Shown here in pieces: positions 12,319 to 24,528 of a DNA stretch of 64,000 nt. How positions within the stretch are numbered: position 1 is the first letter of the stretch; each line of letters opens with the position of its first letter. Below the pieces are notes generated by a model. The model had not been told where the DNA came from and did not search any database. It saw only the letters and a list, made by a program, of their open reading frames with translations. The translations under genes and the position numbers were made by a program. Location: NCBI RefSeq assembly GCF_963583255.1, contig NC_084805.1:7742827-7806826 (forward strand). Direction: 5' to 3'. This DNA comes from Pyrus communis (taxonomy: Eukaryota > Streptophyta > Magnoliopsida > Rosales > Rosaceae).

Positions 12319-14390
12319 TGATTTGAGTAGCCAAGTTAACTCCAGCTACAGATGTCCTATCATCGAAGCTATAATTTCTACGGAGTTATATATATATATT
12401 TATATATTAGTACTCTTTGAAAGTGACTATCGAATGATAGACTGAAGTACTAAAACTACTTTTGATTAAGAATTTGGAGAAGAAATTCTCTTAGGTAAGC
12501 AACCTAAGAGCATTTCTAATGGTGTAGGCAGACAAAGTAAGCATTTCTAATGGTTTAGGCAAACATTTTGCCTATATGACTCATCAAATATGGTTTGCCT
12601 ACCTATTTGTTTGTAACTTTGGAGATGACGTAAGATGACAATCAAAAGAGTCTGTAGACCTGGTATGGCTAAGTCAACATTTGGGTTGTAATCTAATTCT
12701 TTACAAACCCTAAAGGTCACATGGTTGGAATTTCTGGGAGCCAAGTTCGTCGTGTAAAAGCAAATTGCTTAATCTTTGAGTTAACACGTGAGTGAAGCAT
12801 CGATCCAACAGACAATACATAGACGTAGCATCCCACCAAATTTTGGTTCCAGTCCTTTTCACATATAGTTTCTTCTTTATAGGATGGTACTATCCATAGA
12901 CTTTTTTTTTTTACTTTTCACACATTGCTTTTAATTCCGGACATAGGATGAAATGAATTGAAGAAAATTGAAGGACGGAAATTAACAAGAGGTGGGTGAG
13001 GGATTAAAAAGAGTGTGTGGAAAACACCACCTTTTTTTTTAATTGTGTTTTGGTGAGACCGTTTCCACCATTTACATATGTAGGAGTAAGTAAATTTTCT
13101 TTTGCTACATAGCTATGTTTTGAGGTTTGATCACTTGTGGTACCTTAATCAGGCGAAACTAATAAGCTTCAAAACCATTCAAAGTGACGTTGAGCGCAAT
13201 GTTGTGTAGTATCAAATGATGAAGATGATGTTGCGATTTTGGAGTTGAGGAACTATATTGGTGAGTTTTGCATAATTTATAAACCATTTGGATAAACAAA
13301 GCACTTCTTTCAATGTACAATTTTCATTAACTATATCGACAATATAAATGTTAGTGTTTCTCTTCAATACGCTTGCCAATTAAGTGGTAAACAGTATTTT
13401 CATCTACCATTGGAATTCTCCTGTAGTTGATTCCCTAATTCCTCATTACCAAATGTAAATAAATAAATAAAGCCTTAACAAAGGGTAGTTCTTTCTTTAT
13501 CCCCTTGTTCCTTCTGTAAATGGTGAAGATTTTTCCTTCTCCATAACTTTAGCACGTCATCTTCAATCAAAAGCCATGAGATAAAGATTTACTTCTTTTA
13601 ATGCAATGCAAAAAGCTCACCATTGCCAAAGCTCTCTAAAACATTGCTTTCCATGACAAGGGCTAGTCAAAAAATCAACCAACCACCCTTTTGTTTTAAG
13701 CACTATCTTCTACAATAGAGACACTCTTTTTAGTCTTTTATACATTTTTGTTTAATTTTGATTGTTGTTTAAGTTTGGTTTATTTAGTTTCAGTCAAAAC
13801 TAAAGAGGAATGTTTAAAAAGCTAAGAGGGGTGTACGAAAATCATCTCCCCAGTAGACACTATATACAAAATTTACTTTTTTACACACATTTTGTAGGAT
13901 TCATTCCGTAATATTTTTTTCAAGAATCTGAATTATATGTATTTCAATTCATACCATCCTTACAAAAAAATTAGATAACTCTAAAATATAGTTAAGAAAA
14001 TTGACAAATACAATTTAGAAAAGAAACACTAAAATGACTAATATTGATCCAACGATCATATGGTTTAGATTTGGGTGATTTTTTATAAACATAATCTTTG
14101 AACGAAGACTTAAAAATTAAATGATTGAACTGTCAAAATACATTACGAATTGAGCTTTATTTATAGTTAGATCTCCACAGCAAAAAGTCAATAACTAGAT
14201 TTTTTGGGATATGAAATAATACAGCTAGCTAGAAACATACACACATATTTGGCCTCCTCTCAGCAACTAGTTTATGGTTCAGCTTTCCACAAACCCCATA
14301 TGTGTTAGTAGTCTCACTCTACCCTCTCACTGTGTTTTTTGTTTCTTCCAATCAGATTTTATACTGTTTCACATTTAATGCGTTTATTGG
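12319..14390. other. Upstream region of the DUF547 gene
   Basis: AT-rich with no ORF of interest. It contains a short hairpin CTCTTAGGT/ACCTAAGAG at about 12490-12511, then a partly duplicated phrase GCATTTCTAATGGT (12513 and 12541) that resembles a PIF/Harbinger-type terminus without a matching other end. The 5' UTR of the downstream gene presumably begins in the last 200 bp (pyrimidine-rich from about 14310); an extra 5' non-coding exon cannot be excluded. Confidence 0.5.
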
Positions 14391-17300
14391 ATGTTTCTAT
14401 CAGCTGGGTTTTCTTCTGATCAGGCACTTGTCAATTTTTTAAGTGTGGCTTCTTCTGCATTTAATGCTGTTTCAGTGAGTTCCTTGGAAGTGGACAAGCC
14501 AAGTTTTGATCTTACTATGCAGGAAGTAAAGTCCAAATTCATGGAGGGAGTTTCAAAACACAAGCGTTCCAACAGGTAGCTTTTTCTTCTGTGTTTTTTT
14601 TTTTTTTTTTTTTAACCATTATTTTTAAATTCTACTTTTAGTTTTCCATATCCTTCTTCTGTAATCCATAGTTAATTTTTCCTTAATTTTTTTGGTAATT
14701 TTTCCAATTGGACTTGCAATTTGTATCAACAGCTGAACTGGTTTTTCCAGGAGTAAGAATACGGTTATTAAAAACAGAAAATAAAATGGTTATCAAAAGA
14801 CTGTCGATTTTCTTCGTTGCGTATTTTAACAAGTTCTTTTGTTTACTGACAGTGAACCAGTTAAAAGAAAACTTGAGAAAGATGAAGTGAATAAAGCCCT
14901 CCAAGCTCCTTACAGATTGAAAATGGTAAGAGATTTTTTTTTTTTTTTTGAATGTTTTATTTATTTGTTTTTATTTGGAATTCTTACTTTTTTTTTCTTT
15001 CAGTAGAGTAGCTCACTGTCAGTAGTACACAATGTCAGACTCTGTGGTAAAAAAAGCTCTCTTATTTCTTGCTGGAATCACATGATTAATTCCTGTTCAT
15101 TACTCCATTTACCCTTTTCTTTTTACTTATAAGTAATCCTGTTTTGTTCCATACAAGGAAATGGGAAGATACTTTGAAACTATGAAGATGCACCCCACTA
15201 GTTCTGATGTTCAAAGTTATTTAAGTCAGGAGGTAAATATTTCAGCTTCTAATACAAGTAAGGTGTTCTTTGATTATATATAGTGTGCATCCAATGATTT
15301 ACAGTTTCTTTCTTTTGCAGATTTTGGATCTTCGAAAACAATTGCAGAACCAATTTTCGGTACGCCATGCTTTAGAGAACGCGTTGAGTTATCGCCCGTT
15401 GTCACCTGACGCTACAACTGAAAACTCGCTCCCTAAGGTAGGCTGTTATGTGCTTTAGATGCACTTTATCAGTTTAGGTGTGTCTCCTCCGTTTCGAGTC
15501 TTCGTTTGTATGGAATTCCCATGCCATATTATTTGTATGTTTCCTAAAGAATTTGGAGAAGTGATGTAAAACCTATCAAGATGAAAGAACAAGTTTTAAA
15601 TTGTTAACTTAGACACTAATATGATAATTACTCTTTGAGAAAAGGAAATAAATGATTTTTTAGTCATGATTCTAGAGAGTTTTGCTATTTTTAAGATAAT
15701 CAGTTGATTTTCCTTTCCCTCGACTTCAGTCTACCTCGGGCCTCATTAAGGAAATTGCAGTGTTAGAGCAACAAGTTGTGCACTTGGAGCGCCATCTTCT
15801 TTCTATGTACCGAAAAACGTTTGATCAACAAATATCATCTGAATCTAATGTGGCTGAACGACTCAATTCGTCTCCATTAATCACACGTAAAGGGGTTTCC
15901 GCAGAAGTTCCTGGACAAGATGTTACACCTGAAAATGACAATACAGTCACCAGCTTTAATGATCTTCTGTCTCCTCGGCATTCAACTGGAAATTTATTAA
16001 AGGAATGCAACGACATATTGGACCAACAAAAACTGTTGGATTCAAGCATTCATCGTTGCTACTCCTCATTGTCTCAGCATTCAACTTGTTCCATAAGAAC
16101 TTCTCCTCGAACAAAATCTCGAGCTAAAGCTGTAGACTCATACCACTCTTTACCTTTCTCAATGCTAGAGGTAACGGATATGAGAAAATGTACCAATTGG
16201 AGGCTATTTATTTCCCTTTTATTTGTCCTTCGTTGTTCTTTTAATAGTTATTATAGTTGCTTGCTAATTTTATGTCCCTCTAATGTGTGGTTTCAATGTA
16301 TTTCTCTGCAGCAATCTCAGAGTGCAACTACAAGTGTCTATCCTATGGAACATTATGAAACCTATTTTTCTGATCATGTTCCAGAGACACCAAACAGCAT
16401 TTCTGAGGAGATGATTAAGTGCATTTCGGCCATATATTGTGAACTTGCAGATCCACCTGTCATCGATCATGATGACTCTTGCTCTCCAATCACATCTTCA
16501 TCAACATATGACCTTTCTTCACACAGTCAAGGTGAAAAGTGGAGCTCAAAACGCCGAAAAATTCCATTTTTCCATTCACATATAGATAAGCCTTTGCAAT
16601 CTGAAGGGACAGAGGAAATGAGTGGACCGTATAGCAGAATGCTAAAGGTAGAATGGATCTGTAGGGATACAGATAAGTTAGAAGATGTTGAACTCACACT
16701 AAAAAAATTTAGGTACGCCGATTGATGTTGAACCCTCAATTGATTTTCATCATTCTATTTGTCAGTCCAGCTATTATGAATTTCTGGAACATATCGGAAC
16801 ATGGTTATAATTGAATTCCGCAGAAGGGTTTTTGTTAGAACATGTATGAATTTTGATGGTGAAAACTGTGCAAGTGCAGGTCACTTATCCATCGGTTAGA
16901 AGGAGTTGATCTCAGAAAGATGAAACATGAGGAGAAGTTGGCCTTTTGGATTAACGTGCACAATGCACTCGTCATGCATGTATGATTCTTCAGCCACGAA
17001 AGAGTACATAACCTGATGATTTACTATTTTTATTTTCCTTTTGCTATTTTCCTTGAGTCTTTGCGCATATGCAAATCATGTTATCTGCTATCTTCAGGCA
17101 TTTTTGATATATGGGATTCCACAGAATAATCTGAAAAGAGTTTCAATGCCACTCAAGGTAAACGAACTTTCTCTCACAAGTTTTGTAATAAGATATGGTG
17201 CACCATTCTTCTTACAAGCTTTCACTTTTTTCAGGCGGCTTATAATGTAGGAGGCCACACCATAAGCGTAGACATGATACAAAGATCCATTCTTGGATGC

Positions 17301-18017
17301 AGATTGCCCCGTCCTGGACAAGTAATCTCTCTTTCCGAAGAAACTAGTTCATATTGTATCCTGTTATTATTTTCCTGGTATACCATATAAACCAATTAAC
17401 TTGTTAGTTCACGTTCTTCTAGTTTACCATTTATAACCAATTCCTATTGGTTTAGACTTACAGTGTTTATTTCCCTCCAGTGGCTGCGGCTGTTGTTTTC
17501 CATGAAAACAAAATTCAAGGTTGGAGATGCCCGAAAAGCATATGCAATTGAGCATCCTGAACCTCTTCTGCATTTTGCACTCTGTTCAGGAAGCCATTCC
17601 GATCCTGTGGTACACACCTACGCTGTTACTCCATCTGCATTTTGCACATGATGTTTTTTTTCTTAACCATAAGCTTCTAATACATTATACATCGCATTTG
17701 CTGTTGTTATTCAGGTTCGCATGTACACATCCAAGGGAGTGTTTGAGGAGCTAGAAACTGCGAAAGAGGAATACATCCAATCGAACTTCCTCGTGCACAA
17801 GGAACAGAAAATCCTTCTTCCAAAAATTGTGGAGTCGTTTGCAAAAGATTCAGGATTGTGCTCCGCTGATTTGGTAGAGATGATCGAGCATTTTATGCCT
17901 GATTTTCAAAGAAAAAACAATCAGAAGTTCCAACACAAAAGAATCTGGAAGGGAATTGAATGGATTCCTCACAACTTTACTTTCCGTTATCTACTTTCAA
18001 AAGAAGTAGCTTGGTGA
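14391..18017 (+). CDS. MIP1-type leucine-zipper / DUF547 protein, 11 coding exons
   Basis: Coding exons by GT-AG junctions with frame preserved throughout: 14391-14575, 14853-14925, 15158-15232, 15321-15437, 15730-16170, 16312-16712, 16880-16979, 17098-17157, 17235-17321, 17481-17609, 17715-18017 (stop TGA). They give 656 aa, a normal length for the family. Residues about 60-70 hold the KHKRSNSEP motif typical of the N-terminus. Residues about 111-185 form the coiled-coil 'ternary complex factor MIP1' leucine zipper (LDLRKQLQNQF, then LEQQVVHLERHLLSMYRKT). Residues 150-380 are Ser-rich and probably disordered. Residues about 440-600 are DUF547, with LAFWINVHNALVMHAFL, YNVGGH and HPEPLLHFALCSG. 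The biochemical function of DUF547 is not established; relatives were linked to partner binding of the Antirrhinum MIP1 type. The start at 14391 is the upstream-most in-frame ATG; 14517 is a plausible alternative giving a shorter N-terminus. The 30-nt intron-length variation and T-rich introns look normal, and I see no defect. Confidence 0.92.
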
Positions 18018-18929
18018 TCTTTCACAGTGAGTAAGCAAATGAGTTGATTCTACGACTAGTTTATTTGCTTTTGTGTCTTTTTCGCCATGGATAGCATGAA
18101 GAGCTCAGAATGATTATGAATATGACGCTACTCTTCCTGAAGCCAATCGCACTTTCTCAGCAGAATGATGATCAAATGCGCTCAAGGTTGTTGAGCTTGA
18201 GATGGCCTGACACGAAAGGTCTTAGATTACGAACAACATTAGGCAAACAAGGGGGATGGAAACTATGATGTATTGTGTTCCTGTGAGCTTGAGCTTGTTT
18301 GATCAGCGGTCTTGTTTGAGTGTCGTGCTGATGACCCTACGTTCATTAGTCGTCGTCTTTTAAATTTTTTCAGTAGGACTTTTGTCTGTATAAAGAAAGC
18401 AAATGAGAAGGTTGCTAACATTATTTTTTTTCTTTTGTTTAAGAAGACATGTTTGCCAAATACTATATTTCCAGTTGTGGGCCGCCTTGGATTAGAACTT
18501 AATGTAAAGACCATTTGGGCTAATTTGTTTGGGCTTTTGCTTTGTCGGCATCCTCCCCACAGTCGACACGTGTTTGTTCTTTTCACATTTTATTCGTGCG
18601 TCAAAAGAAAGTTATGAATTGCAAACCAAAGTTACTTACATATTGATCAACGTGTTCATTTTCTATTGGTGATATATTATTTGGTTTACAAATTTGGTTT
18701 AAAACTTTGATCTCCCTAGCATTACCCATTCGGAAACGTGTCATATGTTCTTTCACTTATATTATAATACGTGCGGAGTAAAAGTCCTGTAGACGGCAAA
18801 TGAATTTTTTTTTTTTTTTTTTTTGTTTGAAGAAGACAAAATTGCTCTCATTAAATAGTGAGGGACCGCAAATATTCCACTCACAGTTTAACATTCATGG
18901 AGGCTTGAGCAACTGACTACGATTATATC
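18018..18929. other. 3' UTR and flank of the DUF547 gene
   Basis: Non-coding. The 3' UTR probably ends within the first 400-600 bp; no single polyadenylation signal could be chosen with confidence. A T-run lies at about 18806-18824. Confidence 0.5.
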
Positions 18930-19330
18930 AAATCCTATCTTTAATAATTACTAATTGAGAATCACCTTGAACAAGTAAGGAATCTCCATCACAATCAATC
19001 AAGGATGCTACCATCATTATGTCAAGATATTATCTTCTAATTAATATCTTGGATAAGTCTTTCTTCATCCATCCTACGAATGACTAATCTTGACTAATGG
19101 GAACTCTCTACATGTAGGGAAAAACCTTATACCTAGGCCGACCACCTCTCTAAATATATGTCATCTCCACCAACTTTTGGTAAGCTTTTGCTATGCATAC
19201 AAGCCTGAACACTCACCCTTTTAAGAGAAATTGATTTAGGTATCGGAGATCCATTGGCCAAACCCCTACCTCGTAGGCGCGTGTGGCTTTGGTCCTTGAT
19301 CAGAGCTGTTATTTGTTTTGTAGGCATAAT
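18930..19330 (-). repeat. Possible gypsy LTR fragment
   Basis: The phrase TTAGGTATCGGAGATCC, followed by GGCCAAACCCC, and an upstream TAAATATATGTCATC resemble LTR sequence of Tat/Ogre-type gypsy elements as I remember them. No second LTR, target duplication or coding domain is present. The orientation is a guess. Confidence 0.25.
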
Positions 19331-19484
19331 TTCATCTCGATTGAAGACGACAAAAAATTGCTACCATAACACGTAAATATATCGGTTTGTGTTTCGAATA
19401 CATTGAAAAATCGCAACTCACTAGTACAAAACTTCTTGAGTAAAAATCTATACTTTTAAGCAATTCAGAGGCTTTACCATATGC

Positions 19485-19640
19485 ATAGTGCTATACACAC
19501 ACATCTTTTTACCTCCTACACACCTTGTTGATTTTTTGTCCTTGTTGATTTTTTGTCCATTGATCTTCTTTTATTCGATCCAATGATCAAAATCTAAGAA
19601 GCTATGTGAGAGGTAAAAATGAGTGTGTAGATGACATCAG
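19485..19640. repeat. MITE with about 30-bp inverted ends
   Basis: The left arm ACACACATCTTTTTACCTCC pairs with the complement of the right arm GAGAGGTAAAAATGAGTGTG. The total is about 155 bp with no coding capacity. The interior has a direct repeat CTTGTTGATTTTTTGTC (about 19523 and 19541). Confidence 0.65.
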
Positions 19641-20748
19641 CCTTGTCATATTTAAGGCCACAAGTTTTCCTTTCCTTTTTTGTCCTTGAAATTTACTTTA
19701 CTTTTCAAATTTACCCTCAGTAATGCTTCATTGCTTGTGTATCCGCTATGCAGAAAGATGATTAAAAGCAAGTTGGTAGAGTGTGATGATGGAAGAAGAT
19801 TAGAAGTGCCCCCTGAAATGGTGACTCCTTGATCCTCATTTCCTCGGAGGCTTTCTTCTGCTTCTCAAAGATTCCATCTTTCTTGTGTTTTTGGTGCTTA
19901 ATCTTTGCCGATGAGTAGAAAGTAAAAACCACTCCGTTTTCAGGGGTCAAAAGTTTACTGTTTACGGTTTCAAGTTTTGGTTAATAATTGAAAACTACCA
20001 AATTTATCACATTAGTGGGTTTGGTGACTTTTGTCTGTGTTTGGGGGTCATGAAATGTGGTAGTATTTTTGTTGAATTTGATGATCTTTTAGTACTTGTA
20101 TGTTTTTTTAAGGATTCTAGTTCTATGTTTATGCTCAGCGTAAATCTTGGATCATATTTGGTCCATTAGTATCATAATGTTGAGCTGGGGTAGTTTAGAA
20201 TAGGATGACAAGCCGAATTAATCCCTTGAACGCTAGATTTTGTATGCTTAAAGATCATAACTTTAATTGCATGAGATAGTATCTCTAGATCTTTATGTGT
20301 TATATGCTTTAGGGACTCTGGAAATGAGGTTATGCTTGCGGTGATTCCTTTCTGTTTGTCGTTTTACATTTTCATGAACTTCTTCGGTTTCCAGTAATTG
20401 AACGCGTAATATCTGATTCTTGAAGTTACCACATTGGTTTATTTAAGTATGTTTTGCGATCTCTGAACTGAAATATTTGTTCTTTTCGTTAAGTCATAAA
20501 AACCACATATCCTCCTGAACAAGGTCAAGGTTGAAGAGCAACAACTGGAGAAAGAGAACTCTAGGAGTCCCTAGTACAATCAAGAGAAGGAAAATAAAGG
20601 TCGGTAGGATCAAGGAGAAGGAGGCCATGGCTCGTTCTCCTCAAGCTTAATTTTCCATTCCATTCGATGCAATGTCTTTCTTTTCTTGCCTTAGCTCTTG
20701 TTGTCAAACTCCAAAATTTGATATTCTTTTATATGTAGCATTCATAAA
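19641..20748. other. Non-coding stretch
   Basis: No gene recognised. A short run near 20518-20575 can be read as a MADS K-box-like peptide but has no supporting exons (see rejected items). Confidence 0.45.
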
Positions 20749-21910
20749 AATAAAACTAATGAAAATGACTTGAAAAATTTTAGTTTTAGTAAAAAACCAT
20801 GTTATAAGTTTTGCTTAATGTTTAGTACAAGGCCCATATTAAAGTACTCAAACTAAAAATGGTCTAACTATAATAAATTATGATTTGTCGATTTTACCCC
20901 TAACATTTTTAGGTTGAGTTCCAGATTTTTGTCGTTAATGGAGTTCATTGTTGTTTTGCAGACCTTCTTCTTTTTCTTTGAAACAAAAATATAGATCCTC
21001 ATGCTATTTAATTTATATTTTGTATTATTTCGTTGAAACGTGATCATCGTTATTATTCATAAAGTATTCGAGGTACTGTTTCTCAATTTTTCTTCGTTAG
21101 TGGAGTTCATCGTTTCTCTAGAAAATAAATTTGAGATTTGCATGTTATTCAATAATAACGACGGGTCATTGTTTATGGATTGTAAAAATAAACTGTTTCT
21201 GGATTTTAAGTAAAACTGTTTATGGAATCTAAGTTATTGTTTCTAGAATATAAGTCACTGTTTTTGGATCCAAATGAAATAGACACACTGTTTCTTAAAT
21301 GTAAGCTAGAAAAGAAATAGTGAAATTCATTGTATTTGGATTCAAAGAAAAATAAGCATCATGTTTATTAAATATAATCAATTGATGCATGAAAGAAAAG
21401 AAACAATCAAAGGTTAAAATATACACTGTTTCTGGAATTTAAGTCACTGTTTTTGGAATTTAAGTCATTGTTTCAAGATTTTGGTTATTTTCTTTCCAGA
21501 TACAGTGTTTGTTTGTGCATAGAAAAAACAAACACTGTATTTGATTTTTTTTTTCCCCAGAAACAGTATTATGTTTTGGGTTCTCAGTTTTATGTTTTGG
21601 TTTTTTTTTTATTTTTTGTTTTTTTTTTCTATTTACAAACGCCTGATCTATATGTACATCAACAGGACCGTAGGTCTTTATTGGATCTGATTCAAATAAA
21701 ATACTAACACTATAAATTGTTCGTGGTGCAGATAAGAGGATGAGGATGAGGACAATGACGAGGAAGATGAGGATAAGGGCACGAAAAAAAGGTAGACAAT
21801 AGTATTGGATGATTTTTTATTAAACTTTGAGCCCTTTTGGTTAAATAACATTTTAGGATGGTTTTTGGTTAAATATTTGTTGATCCAACCCTTTTCATTA
21901 AAGCTCCCTT
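20749..21910. mobile_element. MULE-like non-autonomous element, about 1.16 kb
   Basis: The left end AACTAATGAAAATGACTTGA and the complement of the right end (TTTAATGAAAAGGGTTGG) are inverted terminal repeats shared with the 150-bp MITE at 37082-37232 and the 3-kb element at 47905-50962. The first 170 bp align with the first 170 bp of the 47905 element (TAGTACAA(G/A)GCCCA, TTTTTAGGTT). There is no transposase. The superfamily (MULE versus other) is an inference from long degenerate termini. Confidence 0.6.
21150..21480 (+). repeat. Degenerate minisatellite, core ACTGTTTCTGGA
   Basis: The core (A)CTGTTT(C/A)TGGA(A/T)TTTAAG recurs about ten times at irregular 20-35 bp spacing. A comparable array with core CACTATTTCTGGAA occupies 49120-49880 in the larger relative. 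Confidence 0.7.
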
Positions 21911-21985
21911 CATAAAAAGGGTGCGGGTGACATTTTTTGGGACTGGAAAATTGGAAATGGGATTTACCCTGCATAAGTTCTTTTG

Positions 21986-22560
21986 TACAGAAGATTAAAC
22001 CAACTGAAAGCCTTCTGCACGAGACAAAGCAAAGGGTGGAGGCTACCACAAGAACTCTGGTTCTTCCCTCAGCTTAACAGTCTAACCATGTAGTCCACGT
22101 CAAACCTGAACCATTTGACGATTATGAATTAGTTGACTTTCGAGGCTTGGCAATGGTTCTGAGGTGTCATGCTTCATTGCTCGAGAGGGCCTGTTTGCCT
22201 CATCCAGATTTAGCCGCATGCCCAGATAAGTCCGCTTAGTAGCGTGAGTTTGCTTATAGAACATTGGGAGATATGCTGTTTTTCTTCACTTCAATGAGGC
22301 GGAAAGAAATGACACACAAGGGAATAGAGAATCTCCAAATACTCTAGGAGGAGGCCCAAGGCTTGGGATTTGACTTGTCATAGTTAGCTCCTGTTATGAA
22401 GTCCGTCCAAGGCACAAGTTCTTTGGAGAGGATTTCGTAGTTGCAAACACGCAAGGAGAGTTTGAAGGACCTCAAGAACATGTTGCATTGCCAATTAACA
22501 ACACTTACAATGAAATTGTTTGAAGTTAACAAGGAGCTTGCTCCTGTGGATAAAATAATT
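21986..22560 (+). pseudogene. Decayed coding fragment, MATH/coiled-coil or PEARLI4 C-terminus-like
   Basis: One frame from 21986 reads through about 190 codons with no frameshift but seven stops, all TAG or TAA. The readable part includes EPFDDYELVDFRGLAMVLRC, FAYRTLGDMLFFFTSMRRKE, LERIS and a heptad-like coiled coil ending LFEVNKELAPVDKII. A splice-acceptor-like TTTTGTACAG precedes it at 21976-21985. The general pattern (a helical domain then a coiled coil) recalls the C-terminal region of plant MATH-plus-coiled-coil or PEARLI4-like proteins, but I am not sure of the family. It lies just outside the right end of the MULE-like element. No intact start or upstream exon was found. Confidence 0.4.
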
Positions 22561-23142
22561 TAGCATGGTAACCAAGGGCTGGATCGGTTTCTATATACCT
22601 GCTTGTGAATGCTACTTAGCTGATTTAGACAAAGGTAATCAGTGTAGTTTTGCGTTCTAAAACTTCATTGTTGAGATGATTTAGTGCAAGAGTACTAAAA
22701 TAGGGTAAACCGTAGATAGAGCGGCTTCTTGAACATTAATGTTTATTTTTGAGCAGTTTGAAGTTGAACTAATTTGAAGTGGGCGTATTCAGTCACCATT
22801 TTATATAATTTAAAGAAGTTTAGATGTATTCAATCCCATCATTTTATGCAATCCATTGAAGAACAAGACAATCTATATCTTCACTCACTTATCCATTTAT
22901 TCAAATAATTAGCAGTAACACCAAAAAAAAAAAAAAAAATGCAATTTTTGCCATTAATTTGCATACATAGAAGTGTCTTGTTGATTTTTTCGTTTCTGTT
23001 CCTAGACATTTGCCATTAATTTGCATGCATAGAAGTGGACCTTCATCACTCCCAATAGACTTATAAGTGCAATTGTTGTGATATTTTGAATGTAGGGCTA
23101 GGTGGTTCATACTTCCTCATTTTTATTTAGAGCAAGTGGAGA
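22561..23142. other. Non-coding stretch
   Basis: Holds an A-run (22922-22939) and a short direct repeat TTGCCATTAATTTGCAT (22949, 23009). Nothing else recognised. Confidence 0.5.
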
Positions 23143-23383
23143 TCTAGAGCGCATTTAGACGTACTTTTAAAATGATTGAAAGCGCTTTTGGTGAAAGTAC
23201 TTTTGGAAACAATTCTTAGTAAAAATGATAGTAAATTCTAGAAAAGTACTTAAAGTACTTACATGAAACAAGCACATACCTGGTGTTTCTTATAGAAAAC
23301 ACTTAAAGTGTTTTTGGAACACAAAAACATTTTCGCTAAAAGTACTTTCAGTTATTTTAAAAGCACATCTAAACTAGCCCATA
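23143..23383. repeat. Palindromic MITE, about 240 bp
   Basis: The two halves are near-complementary over about 60 bp: left GCATTTAGACGTACTTTTAA, right complement GTTTAGATGTGCTTTTAA, both continuing into GAAAGYRCTTTT. It resembles hAT-type MITEs common in dicots. The target duplication was not resolved. Confidence 0.75.
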
Positions 23384-23534
23384 GCCAAGAAGAATTTAGC
23401 ACTTTTTTCCTTCTTTTTTTTTTCCCCTATTGTTTATAGATATGTATGTCATTTTATTCCTTGTTCATATTAATTTTGTTCTACAAGCTTCATGTGGCTT
23501 AAGCATTGAATTCATTCATTTTTTCATAAGATAT

Positions 23535-24482
23535 TGTTTGAACCCGATTTTACACTATCGGCCTGAGCAATCGAGACCGTAGAATGAGTAAAATTCTGAG
23601 CCATTGGATTGGAAGAAGGTTGAGATAATTGATTAATAATTTGTCTAGATAATATTATGATTTTAATAATCACAATGTTATCTGGCGAATTATTAAGAAA
23701 ATTATTTCTAAAAATGAGGAGATAATGATGACATCTAAAAGATAGGTTGTTGCTTATCTTGAGAAGTCTTTGGCCTAGACTCTAGCTGGTGAGTTTAAAT
23801 TAAAATCAAATTCTACACAAGTGAACCCGCACCACACATCTGCTTCTATAAATACAAGGCTGCGAACACCATTCAAAGGACCTCCAATTCAACACCCAAC
23901 TGCCCTGCGCAAAACCTCTCAAACATCTTGAGATTTTTTTATTTTCTTTTTTCCGCCGACACATCTTCAGTTTGGATAAACAGCACTGTGAAGGCAACCG
24001 GCGAACATCTTCAGTTTGGATAAACAGCACTGTTACCGTAGAATCGGCCGTTCCCGAAGCACCTTCAGTTTGGATAAACAGCACTGCGTCGAGGCCGACT
24101 GGTTATCTATCCAAGTCTCGGTCGAGAAGGATTTTCAAATCCTTATTGGCAGAGGTCATCTCATTAGCCTTCCCGGCGAAGTGAGGTGTTACCAGGTTAC
24201 TACATTCGGCACCTTGAGAGCCGAATTTGATATTGAACTTCGTAGAACTAGCAGCCTTGTCTTCAGGCTCGAGAATCCAAAGGCCGAGATTTGTTCCTTC
24301 CTCGGCCGCAGTCGCAAGATAGAGAAGTCACCGACGCGCTCAACGCAACATCAACAAATTTTACTCCTCGGCCGAGCTCGGCCGACGAGTTGGCACGCCC
24401 CGCATTCAACCGAAGGACGTAGTTAGCTTATTAGTTACTCGGCCTGCGCGCCACGTAGGCTTTGTAATTTTTAGGGTCAACA
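23535..24482 (+). repeat. 5' LTR (948 bp) of the young element
   Basis: Runs TGTTTGAACCC to GGGTCAACA. A TATAAATA box at 23847-23854 suggests transcription starts near 23880. After it, a 24-bp phrase CTTCAGTTTGGATAAACAGC(ACTG) occurs three times (23965, 24009, 24063). GC content rises towards the end, with palindromic CTCGGCCGAG words at 24358-24378. Confidence 0.95.
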
Positions 24483-24485
24483 TTT

Positions 24486-24503
24486 TGGCACGCCCAGTGG
24501 GAC
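24486..24503 (+). promoter_or_regulatory. Primer-binding-site candidate
   Basis: TGGCACGCCCAGTGGGAC lies 3 nt after the LTR end and starts with the TGG expected from pairing with a tRNA 3' CCA. The tRNA was not identified. Confidence 0.7.
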
Positions 24504-24528
24504 ACAGTGCTAAAACTACGAAGTTTAT

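Noticed and set aside
19427..19445. CACTAGTACAAAAC, resembling a CACTA terminus
   Set aside because: No subterminal repeats follow and no partner end was found; 14 bp alone is weak.
20518..20575. MADS K-box-like peptide (NKVKVEEQQLEKENSR)
   Set aside because: Only about 17 residues, no adjacent exons or MADS domain; chance or an unrecognisable relic.
23806..24426. Overlapping ORFs on both strands within the LTR (repeating LFIQTE / WINST)
   Set aside because: They are read-through of the 24-bp tandem repeats and occur identically in the other LTR; no protein signature.
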